Shown here one piece after another: positions 9,868 to 15,519 of a DNA stretch of 15,519 nt. Made by a program: the position numbers and the translations under genes. How positions within the stretch are numbered: the stretch's first letter is position 1; each line of letters opens with the position of its first letter. The stretch is taken from NCBI GenBank assembly GCA_020430865.1, contig JAGQIY010000347.1:1-15519 (forward strand), read 5' to 3'. This DNA comes from Myxococcales bacterium. GTDB lineage: Bacteria > Myxococcota > Polyangia > Polyangiales > Polyangiaceae. A model generated the notes under the pieces. It was not told the DNA's origin and searched no databases. It worked only from the letters and a program-made list of their open reading frames with translations.

Positions 9868-10337
9868 TGGCTGGAGAAACGCTCTGCCCAGTCCCGAATG
9901 ACCTGGGCATCAGGGCTGTCGGCGGGAAATATCTGACGGGGGTGCGCCGTGGTCCCCGTCGGCCTGTTGAACAGCGGCGCGAGGTCTGGATCCCGGCGCA
10001 TCTGGGTCTGTGCGGCTTGGTAGTTGTCTCGCGCCGTGTTGTTCGGGGTGACTCCCGGAGCGCCGTTCTGGCAGCTCTCGCCCACCAAGGGCGAGTAGTC
10101 ACGGAGGCGGAAGTTGGTCACGTTGAAGTGGCAGCCCCCAGCGGCATCGGATCCCGAACCTGGACCACAGCCGTTCTTGAACAGCACGGGCTCGACCTCG
10201 CAGTAGTAGTAGTCCTCGTCGAACACGATGTCGGCGATCTGGAAGTCCTGTCCCGCGTCAACCGTCGTGCACGCCGCGCTGGGCACCAGCACCGCGCTCA
10301 ACACGGCTCCGAGCGCGAGTCGAAGTCCTACGCCCAT
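9864..10337 (-). CDS. Exported lipoprotein with cytochrome-like CX11CH motif
   Basis: A 157-residue protein, first gene of the leftward unit. The ATG at 10337 gives a clean lipoprotein signal ending SAAC with Cys23. The frame stays open to an ATG at 10514, but that extension is Arg/Ala-rich, unlike a signal, so the internal start is preferred. Residues 43-70 read as a cytochrome-type entry, YYYCEVEPVLFKNGC, then an 11-residue Gly/Ser-rich insert and CHF, giving Cys57-X11-Cys69-His70. The C-terminus has the pattern of small cytochromes related to the planctomycete type (HPRQIF, then SPDAQVIRDW). There is no standard CXXCH. It may bind haem c with a stretched motif or be a cytochrome relative that lost haem and uses Cys46/57/69 differently. 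A short GAGG precedes the start. Confidence 0.82.
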   Translation of the reverse strand: MGVGLRLALGAVLSAVLVPSAACTTVDAGQDFQIADIVFDEDYYYCEVEPVLFKNGCGPGSGSDAAGGCHFNVTNFRLRDYSPLVGESCQNGAPGVTPNNTARDNYQAAQTQMRRDPDLAPLFNRPTGTTAHPRQIFPADSPDAQVIRDWAERFSSQ

Positions 10338-10539
10338 CGACCTCGCCAGCTGCGCCGGCCGTCGATCGCTCACCCGCGCCGTTGCCGCCCTACGCCTCGC
10401 CGCCGAGACTCGCCACCTCACGAGATCGGACGCTACCACAAACCTCGAATGGGAACGGGCATTTGCGCCGGCCCCGCGTGCGAATGCGCCCAGCTGACGC
10501 ACCGCAACCCACATAAATAACCTCTGGCGTCAGCAAGTC

Positions 10540-10584
10540 CTTGAAGAGGCGGCCCCGTGCGGCTAATCAGTTGGCCCCTTCAAG
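10540..10584. repeat. Inverted repeat in the divergent region
   Basis: CTTGAAGAGGC (10540-10550) is the near-reverse complement of GCCCCTTCAAG (10574-10584): ten of eleven positions pair, with a 23-base loop. It overlaps the -35 of the candidate promoter at 10571. It could be a regulator site or a structured leader of the leftward transcript. Confidence 0.45.
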
Positions 10585-10599
10585 CGGAGGTAGTAGGTT
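10571..10599 (+). promoter_or_regulatory. Candidate sigma-70-type promoter for the small membrane gene
   Basis: TTGGCC (10571-10576) and TAGGTT (10594-10599) are exactly 17 bases apart. They match the consensus at four and three positions, including the key TTG and TA...T. Transcription would begin near 10606 and leave a leader of about 75 bases. The -10 overlaps the palindrome at 10593-10606, and the -35 overlaps the larger inverted repeat. Confidence 0.4.
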
Positions 10600-10606
10600 A
10601 TCCTAC
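10593..10606. promoter_or_regulatory. Short palindrome GTAGG-TTAT-CCTAC, possible operator
   Basis: GTAGG (10593-10597) and CCTAC (10602-10606) are perfect inverted five-base arms around TTAT, lying on the candidate -10. A dimeric repressor bound here would block the promoter. It is short, so a chance occurrence is possible. Confidence 0.35.
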
Positions 10607-10680
10607 ATCGCCACACCTCTGGTTCCCCCAGCCACGTGGCGTCGAGCATTCCAGCTCCCCCTGCTCGTGACGGAGACGCG

Positions 10681-10857
10681 ATGAAGCTGAATTTCTGGTA
10701 CCTCGCAGCCCTGCTCCCCCTGGCCCTCGTGCTCTCCAAGGGCGCGTTCGGGGCTCAGTTCGCGGTCATCGGCATCACGCTCGGCATCTTCTTCGGCACC
10801 CTCTCCCTGCGCAAACCTCGGCCTGCTGACGCGACGGGAACCAACCCCAGCGTCTAG
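10681..10857 (+). CDS. Small membrane protein with two predicted helices, unknown function
   Basis: A 58-residue protein. Residues about 5-19 and 26-43 are hydrophobic enough to be two transmembrane helices, joined by a short turn (SKGAFGAQ) and followed by a basic, Pro-rich tail (RKPRP onward). The ATG is preceded by GGAG at 10672-10675, five bases away. The frame is open upstream to a GTG at 10636 without a better ribosome site. I recognise no family. It ends 63 bases before the TIGR04552-like gene and may be cotranscribed with it. Confidence 0.65.
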   Translation: MKLNFWYLAALLPLALVLSKGAFGAQFAVIGITLGIFFGTLSLRKPRPADATGTNPSV

Positions 10858-10920
10858 TACGCTGCTGAGCGCTGCCACGCGGGTTCGCGGCGTTCAGCTT
10901 GGCGCAAGGCGGAGAGTCCG

Positions 10921-12204
10921 GTGAACGAAGGAGCGTCCAAGCCTGCGAAGGATCCGCGAACGCCTAGCGAGCACCGTCAGGCGCTCGACCGCGCGCGCGG
11001 CGTCGACCTGGGTCGAGTGAAGCGGCTGGACGAGTTCTCGCTGCACGACACGGAGGCGGTTCGGCTGATCCTCCAAGGCGGATCGGTCATCGACTGGCAC
11101 CGGCTGAACCTCGAGTCCGAGGAGCAGGCTCGCGGCCTCCTGGTCAATCACGACCTCGACCCGGACGACCCCGTCGACCGCGGCTACGTCGAGTACATCA
11201 AGCGCGAGGCGATCGCCTATCTGCGGCGAAATTTCTCGTTCGCGATCCCTCGCCCCGTGGAGCAGATGTCGATGGAGCAGCTCATGCTCCTTGCCTCGGG
11301 GAAAGGCCACCGTCAGCTCTGTGCCTGTACGATCCTCAAGGCCGTCCAGATCATCAACCACCTGACGGGCCGTGAGCTGCTGTTCCGCCTGCCGGTCAGC
11401 GACCGCGAGCTCTTCCACCTGGTGGAGGAGAAGGTCTATCGCGTGGTGGGTACGATGCTCAGCCAGGGGTTCCCCATCACCGAGTTCATGGGGGGGCGCA
11501 AGAGCCTGGACTCGATGTACACCAAGCTGCTGTCGAAGCCCGAGTCGACCGCTGCCGCCATCTACGACAAGCTGCGTTTCCGCATCGTGACGCGCGAGCC
11601 GGCAGACGTATTGCCCGTGTTGCTGTACCTCACGGAACAGCTATTCCCATTCAACTACGTGGTGCCGGGCGAGAGCGTGAACAGCATCGTGGACCTCACG
11701 CACTACATCGAGTCGAATCCTCAGCTCGCTCGCCACTCGAAGGACCTGCAGCAGCCCCTCGATCCCAGCGCCAGCCAGAACCGCTTCAGCGCGGATACGT
11801 ATCGGGTGATCAACTTCATCGCGGACATGCCCGTCCGCGTTCCACCCCAGATCATGGAGCTCGCTCCGCCGGGCTCGGAAGAGCTCGGGCGAACCGTCTA
11901 CATGCTGTGCGAGTTCCAGCTGCTCGACTCCCACACCGAGGCCACGAACGAGGCGGGAGAGGCCAGCCACGACGCGTACAAGGCTCGGCAGCGCGGAGCA
12001 GTCGCCCGTCGCCTTCGCCTTGGCGCACGCGCTGCCACTCGGCCCGTGCGGGCTCAGCCTGGCCCCACCGAGTCTCGGCCCGACAACGAACCCGTGCCGG
12101 CGAGCGTCGCAAAGCCCCCGCGCCGCGGAACGCGTGCAGCGGGCCCTCCCCCACCACCGGCGACCCGCCGCAAGAGCCACAAGGCGCGCAAGCGTCGACG
12201 CTGA
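10921..12204 (+). CDS. TIGR04552-like protein with RelA/SpoT-like core and basic tail
   Basis: A 427-residue cytoplasmic protein starting at GTG with GGAG six bases upstream. It has no signal or transmembrane segment. I associate it, from memory, with TIGR04552, an uncharacterised family of myxobacteria and relatives. The central part is well ordered and mixed alpha/beta; YDKLRFRIVT (215-224), followed by a helix and FPFNYVVPGESVNSIVDL, recalls the strand-helix-strand region of RelA/SpoT nucleotidyltransferases. Clear synthetase catalytic motifs are not evident to me. From about residue 350 the protein becomes an Arg/Ala/Pro-rich disordered tail ending SHKARKRRR, which suggests binding to nucleic acid or ribosomes. 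Base composition does not change, so I do not suspect a frameshift. Family assignment is moderate; that it is a real gene is near certain. Confidence 0.85.
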   Translation: MNEGASKPAKDPRTPSEHRQALDRARGVDLGRVKRLDEFSLHDTEAVRLILQGGSVIDWHRLNLESEEQARGLLVNHDLDPDDPVDRGYVEYIKREAIAYLRRNFSFAIPRPVEQMSMEQLMLLASGKGHRQLCACTILKAVQIINHLTGRELLFRLPVSDRELFHLVEEKVYRVVGTMLSQGFPITEFMGGRKSLDSMYTKLLSKPESTAAAIYDKLRFRIVTREPADVLPVLLYLTEQLFPFNYVVPGESVNSIVDLTHYIESNPQLARHSKDLQQPLDPSASQNRFSADTYRVINFIADMPVRVPPQIMELAPPGSEELGRTVYMLCEFQLLDSHTEATNEAGEASHDAYKARQRGAVARRLRLGARAATRPVRAQPGPTESRPDNEPVPASVAKPPRRGTRAAGPPPPPATRRKSHKARKRRR

Positions 12205-12320
12205 GCGGAAGCGGTCCTGGAACTGGACGCTGCGGGCGGAATCCCCGAGACGGACGAGAAACGTCCTCTGCGCCGACCAGACGCGTTGCCGCAAGCAGCG
12301 TGACCCGGTACGGATCGGCC

Positions 12321-12830
12321 ATGCGTATCCCCGCTTCGAGAATCCCAGCGCTCGCGCGCGACATGACGAGCGCTCTGCTCTCCGATGGTGATGTCGAGTC
12401 CGAGCACCCCGCGGAGCTCCAGAAGGACATCGAAGCAGTCCTGGGCCAGTACGTGCGCGACGAGCAAGCCGTCACGGATCGCGCTCGAGAGATCATGGAC
12501 GCCCGGCGCCTGCCCAGTTCCGAGCTCGGGAAGATGAAGCGCCTGGTCGCCGACGAGCGGAAGATGAAGCTCGGTGACGAAGCAGTGGACTACATCCTCG
12601 ACCAGCTGATCGAGTTCTTGATGCACAGCCACAACGTCGACGAGATCTACTGCGAGGACGTGGTCCTCCGTCGCAAGTTGCGTCTGCCCCTACGCCAGCT
12701 CCAGGCCGCCGAGGAGAGCCTGGAGCAGGAGGTCCGCGGTCAGCTCAAGCACGTCAAGGAAGGCACCGCGGTGTGGGACGTCGAGTATCGACGCATGATG
12801 GAAGACATCAAGCGTCGCAAGGGTCTGTGA
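12321..12830 (+). CDS. DUF507 family protein
   Basis: A 169-residue soluble, highly charged and almost wholly helical protein. The start MRIPASRIPALARDM and the end EYRRMMEDIKRRKGL match what I know of DUF507, found in deltaproteobacterial relatives and Aquificae; its biochemical function is unknown. Two similar helical halves are suggested: about 1-90, ending near DEAVDYILDQLIEFLMHS, and about 95-169, with EDVVLRRKLRLPLRQ and EEYRRMM-like repeats of acidic and basic residues. The ATG (12321) has only a weak GGATCGG upstream. The open frame extends far upstream, overlapping the preceding gene, without a credible start. It lies 19 bases ahead of yicC and probably shares its transcript, which suggests a link to RNA metabolism. 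Confidence 0.9.
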   Translation: MRIPASRIPALARDMTSALLSDGDVESEHPAELQKDIEAVLGQYVRDEQAVTDRAREIMDARRLPSSELGKMKRLVADERKMKLGDEAVDYILDQLIEFLMHSHNVDEIYCEDVVLRRKLRLPLRQLQAAEESLEQEVRGQLKHVKEGTAVWDVEYRRMMEDIKRRKGL

Positions 12831-12849
12831 GCGCGGAGAGGAGTGCGGC

Positions 12850-13719
12850 GTGCGCAGCATGACCGGCTTTGGCTTCGGTGAAGCCGACCTGGACAATGGC
12901 CGGGTCGTGGTCGAGATCCGCAGCCTGAATCACCGCTTCCTCGACGTCCGTGTTCGTCTCCCCGCGGATCTGCAAGACCAGGCCTCCTACCTCGAGCAGG
13001 TCGCTCGCGCCGAGCTCGGACGTGGGCGCTATGACGTCGGTGTGCGGGTGGAGGGCAACGCGCAGCCTACTCTGTTCTCCGAGGAGCGGGCCCGGGCGGT
13101 ATACCAGGCGCTCGCCCGCCTCAGAGACGAGCTCGCCCCGGGTACGGAGCTGCCTGTCAGCGTGCTCGGACAGCTCGCTCACCTGATCACCACTTCCCCC
13201 ACGGATACGCAGTCGCCGGTGCAGACCGCCCTCGCCTCCGCGATGAAGCGAGCACTGCACGCGCTGATGCAGATGCGGGAGACCGAGGGGCAGAGCCTGC
13301 GTGAGGAGCTCGAGTCCAGGCTCAAGAACGCCCGTGCCGCGGCCGCTCGAATCGCTGAGCGGGCGCCCGAGGCCATCACTCATCAGCACCAGCGCCTCAA
13401 GGAACGAGTCGGGCGCCTGCTGGGAGACACCGGAATTCAGCTCGATCCCTCGCGGCTCGCCCAGGAGGTGGCGCTGCTGGCGGACAAGAGCGACATCACC
13501 GAGGAGCTCGTGAGACTCGAGAGCCACTTCGATCAGTTCGAGAGCCTGCTCCAGGAGAGCGACGCGGTGGGGCGACGACTGTACTTCTTGCTGCAGGAAA
13601 TGGCACGAGAGTCGAACACCATTGGTGCGAAGAGCCAGGACGCAGGGCTCAGCCACTTGGTCGTCGAGCTCAAGGCGGAGGTCGAGCGGCTGCGGGAGCA
13701 GGTGCAGAATGTCGAGTGA
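12850..13719 (+). CDS. yicC: YicC/YloC family endoribonuclease
   Basis: A 289-residue endoribonuclease of the YicC family, whose E. coli member cleaves RNA and works with PNPase in small-RNA turnover. It begins at GTG with the signature RSMTGFG (2-8), then VVEIRSLNHRFLDVRVRLP (about 19-37), a core conserved in the family. The C-terminal DUF1732 region (about 215-289) has DITEELVRLESHFDQF, then GRRLYFLLQEMARESNTIGAK and a closing amphipathic helix. Length is normal (E. coli, 287). A GGAGAGGAG ribosome site (12835-12843) lies seven bases ahead. It overlaps gmk by 11 bases. The yicC-gmk linkage is common in bacteria, for example in Bacillus, where remA lies between. Confidence 0.96.
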   Translation: MRSMTGFGFGEADLDNGRVVVEIRSLNHRFLDVRVRLPADLQDQASYLEQVARAELGRGRYDVGVRVEGNAQPTLFSEERARAVYQALARLRDELAPGTELPVSVLGQLAHLITTSPTDTQSPVQTALASAMKRALHALMQMRETEGQSLREELESRLKNARAAAARIAERAPEAITHQHQRLKERVGRLLGDTGIQLDPSRLAQEVALLADKSDITEELVRLESHFDQFESLLQESDAVGRRLYFLLQEMARESNTIGAKSQDAGLSHLVVELKAEVERLREQVQNVE

Positions 13720-14365
13720 ACATGGTCTGGGCGGTGGTCCGCTGCTGCTGATTCTGTCGAGCCCCTCGGGCGCCGGAAAGAGCACCCTCACCCGCCGCGT
13801 CCGCGATCAGATCGACAACCTCGAGTTCAGCGTCTCCCACACCACGCGTGCGCCGCGCCCGGGCGAACAGGACGGCCGCGAGTACCACTTCGTGACTCGG
13901 GGGGAGTTCGAGTCCGACGTGCGCGCGGGCCGCTTCCTGGAGTGGGCCGAGGTGCACGGAAATCTCTACGGAACGAGCGTGGCCGAGGTGGAGCGGGCCC
14001 AGCACGCCGCGGGCGTGATCTTCGACGTCGACCACCAAGGCGCGCGCATGATCAAGGCGCAGCGCCCGGACGCCGTTGGCGTGTTCATCCTGCCGCCGAG
14101 CATGGACATCCTGCTCGAGCGACTGCGAGGACGCGCGAGTGAAGACGAGGCCACCGTCCAGCGTCGCTTCCGCGTCGCACGAGAAGAAATCGCTCACTAC
14201 GGGCTCTTCGATTACGTCTTGGTCAACGCGGATCTCGACAAGGCGACCCTGGATTTGACGAGTATTTTCCGCGCTGAGTGGTGTCGACGCAGACGCGCGG
14301 CTCAGCACGCGGAGCGCCTGCTCAGCGCGGCCCGCGACCTGCCGAGCGCCGAGAGCGCTGATTGA
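13709..14365 (+). CDS. gmk: Guanylate kinase
   Basis: A 218-residue enzyme that phosphorylates GMP to GDP with ATP, in purine nucleotide synthesis and salvage; it acts in the cytoplasm. The P-loop is SSPSGAGKST (17-26). GMP-binding residues lie in TTRAPRPGEQDGREYHF (45-61), including Arg47, Arg50 and Tyr59. DVDHQGA (106-112) is the conserved strand-turn of the family, and the lid contains RGRASEDE and QRRF. The start ATG overlaps the end of yicC by 11 bases, indicating coupled translation. The C-terminus carries an Arg/Ala-rich extension of a dozen residues beyond the E. coli enzyme. rpoZ, which often follows gmk, is absent; mtnP comes next after 32 bases. Confidence 0.97.
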   Translation: MSSEHGLGGGPLLLILSSPSGAGKSTLTRRVRDQIDNLEFSVSHTTRAPRPGEQDGREYHFVTRGEFESDVRAGRFLEWAEVHGNLYGTSVAEVERAQHAAGVIFDVDHQGARMIKAQRPDAVGVFILPPSMDILLERLRGRASEDEATVQRRFRVAREEIAHYGLFDYVLVNADLDKATLDLTSIFRAEWCRRRRAAQHAERLLSAARDLPSAESAD

Positions 14366-14397
14366 TCTAGCGGCTACCCGCATGCTAGGCCCCGTGC

Positions 14398-15267
14398 GTG
14401 AGTTACGTCCTGGGCGTCATTGGCGGCAGCGGTATCTATGACATTCCCGGCCTCGAGTCGGTGATTCAGCATCGGCACTCGACGCCGTTCGGAGATCCCA
14501 GCGACATCGTCACCGAGGGCACGCTCCAGCTGGATGGTGACCGCGTCCGGTTGCTCTTCTTGCCGCGTCACGCCCGCGGACACCGCGTCTCCCCGACGCA
14601 CATCAACTACCGAGCGAACATCTGCGCGCTGAAGCAGCTCGGGGCCACCCACGTGATCAGTCTCTCCGCCGTTGGATCCATGCGTGAGGAGATCGCCCCG
14701 GGGGACGTGGTGCTCGTCGATCAGTACATCGATCTGACCAAGCACCGGGTGTCGACCTTCTTCGACGAAGGCGTGGTCGCCCACGTCGGCTTCGCGGAGC
14801 CGGTGTGTCAAGCGCTGGCTGACGCGGCGGCGGCGGCTGTCGAACGCTCTGGCGGCAAGGTCCATCGTGGCGGGACGTACGTGTGCATGGAGGGGCCGCA
14901 GTTCTCCACCCGCGCGGAGAGCCAGCTCTACCGCAGCTGGGGCGTCAGCGTGATCGGGATGACCGCGATGCCCGAAGCCAAGCTCGCGCGGGAAGCCGAG
15001 CTGCCCTACGCCACCATCGCCTTCGCCACCGACTACGACTGCTGGCACGACACCGAGGAGGATGTCAGCGTGGAGGCCGTGCTGGCCGTGCTGAGGAAGA
15101 ACGCCGAGCTCGCGAAGGCCAGCGTCAAGGCGCTCGCAGCGGGGCTGCCCGATCCCGCTCGCTCCGTCGCCCATCAGGCCCTGAAGCACGCCCTGATCAC
15201 CAGTCGCGACCACATCACCGCCGCGGATCAGCGCCGCCTCGGCTGGCTGCTGGAGCCCTACCTCTAG
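14398..15267 (+). CDS. mtnP: S-methyl-5'-thioadenosine phosphorylase
   Basis: A 289-residue enzyme that splits methylthioadenosine with phosphate into adenine and 5-methylthioribose 1-phosphate, removing a by-product of polyamine and related syntheses and feeding adenine salvage. The phosphate-binding loop is GGSGIYD (9-15). PRHARGHRVSPTHINYRAN (56-74) and CMEGPQFSTRAES (163-175) are family hallmarks. The purine-binding end reads TDYDCWH (211-217), where the two aspartates (212, 214) distinguish MTA phosphorylases from Asn-containing 6-oxopurine phosphorylases. Full length for the family. The start is GTG; no strong Shine-Dalgarno is visible. It is followed by a PfkB-type kinase, while the rest of the methionine salvage pathway is not in the window, so adenine recovery may be the main purpose. 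Confidence 0.95.
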   Translation: MSYVLGVIGGSGIYDIPGLESVIQHRHSTPFGDPSDIVTEGTLQLDGDRVRLLFLPRHARGHRVSPTHINYRANICALKQLGATHVISLSAVGSMREEIAPGDVVLVDQYIDLTKHRVSTFFDEGVVAHVGFAEPVCQALADAAAAAVERSGGKVHRGGTYVCMEGPQFSTRAESQLYRSWGVSVIGMTAMPEAKLAREAELPYATIAFATDYDCWHDTEEDVSVEAVLAVLRKNAELAKASVKALAAGLPDPARSVAHQALKHALITSRDHITAADQRRLGWLLEPYL

Positions 15268-15369
15268 CCCGCTTTCGAGAGCGCCGGCCCAGGCTCCACG
15301 GCCCGAGCAGGCGGACCTCTGCGCCCAACCGGCGCGCCTAACCCCCAAGAAAACCGAGAGAGACGAAGC

Positions 15370-15519
15370 ATGACCCGAGATATCCAGAGCTCCGACCCCG
15401 TTCTGTTGGTCGGTTCGATGGCCTTTGACGACCTGGACCTGCCGAGCGGCGACTTCAAGGACGTGGTTGGGGGCTCAGCGACCTACGCCGCAATGGCCGT
15501 GACCCTGTTCGCGCCTGCA
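15370..15519 (+). CDS. PfkB-family sugar or nucleoside kinase, N-terminal fragment
   Basis: The first 50 codons of a kinase cut by the window edge. LLVGSMAFDDLDLPSG (13-28) and VVGGSATYAA (32-41) are the N-terminal strand and substrate-binding Gly-Gly motif of the ribokinase/PfkB family. The catalytic C-terminal part with the GAGD motif is not in the window, so the substrate cannot be judged. The ATG follows a purine-rich ribosome site (GAGAGAGACGAAG). It lies 102 bases after mtnP on the same strand. Confidence 0.8.
   Translation, partial: MTRDIQSSDPVLLVGSMAFDDLDLPSGDFKDVVGGSATYAAMAVTLFAPA

Larger units (their letters stand above)
10338..10680. other. Divergent intergenic region between the two units
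   Basis: This 343-base stretch separates the leftward lipoprotein/barrel unit from the rightward small membrane gene, so it should hold promoters for both. On the plus strand it contains a promoter-like pair (10571-10599) and two inverted repeats (10540-10584 and 10593-10606). On the minus strand, TAGCGT at 10435-10430 with an upstream TG is a possible extended -10 that would give an 86-base leader, but no good -35 accompanies it. No convincing gene is present. Confidence 0.5.

Noticed and set aside
10338..10514. N-terminal extension of the CX11CH lipoprotein
   Set aside because: The 59 extra residues are Arg/Ala-rich and would bury the lipoprotein signal. A possible -10 element also lies inside it.
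11907..12320. Upstream extension of the DUF507 frame
   Set aside because: It overlaps the end of the TIGR04552-like gene in another frame. The family's typical N-terminus begins at the ATG at 12321.
14367..14388. CTAGC/GCTAG inverted repeat between gmk and mtnP
   Set aside because: Short arms with competing pairings, no U-run, and genes on both sides on the same strand; not strong enough for a terminator or operator call.
15323..15345. Short inverted string around GGCGCGCC before the PfkB-type gene
   Set aside because: An eight-base palindrome of G and C is expected often by chance in such DNA, and no loop or tail is present.

Overview
The window is a G+C-rich chromosomal stretch with G/C-biased third codon positions. 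It probably comes from a myxobacterium or close relative (Myxococcota, Sorangium/Polyangium-like). This rests on Gly/Ser-rich lipoprotein linkers, an FHA-domain sigma-54 activator, a DUF4266/DUF3570 pair, a DUF507 gene beside yicC and gmk, and a gene resembling the myxobacterial family TIGR04552. All of it is inferred from protein character; there is no rRNA or other taxonomic marker. No tRNA, rRNA, CRISPR array, insertion sequence or phage gene was seen.

Left part (1-5083): the N-terminal two thirds of the replicative DNA polymerase III alpha subunit (dnaE) runs leftward off the edge. A 588-base intergenic region separates it from a divergent gene for an unrecognised cysteine-containing lipoprotein. 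A strong hairpin, C-rich tracts and a 25-base-period direct repeat follow. Next comes an OmpA/Pal-type peptidoglycan-binding lipoprotein with its own hairpin terminator.

Middle part (5169-10680): a rightward three-gene overlapping unit encodes a c-type cytochrome lipoprotein, a small membrane-anchored protein and an FHA/sigma-54 activator. It converges on a leftward four-gene unit, first gene to last: a lipoprotein with a possible CX11CH haem motif, an SH3b protein with a beta-rich C-terminal part, a tiny DUF4266 lipoprotein ending in a Cys-Gly-Cys tail, and a DUF3570 outer-membrane barrel. The genes are tightly packed and every product carries an export signal. I consider this the most interesting part: a probable envelope redox or metal-handling system of unknown function.

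Right part (10681-15519): a divergent region with inverted repeats leads rightward into a small two-helix membrane protein, the TIGR04552-like protein with a basic tail, and then housekeeping genes: DUF507, the endoribonuclease YicC, guanylate kinase, methylthioadenosine phosphorylase and the first 50 codons of a PfkB-type sugar kinase. These combine RNA turnover and purine nucleotide or methylthioadenosine salvage functions, all on one strand with short gaps.
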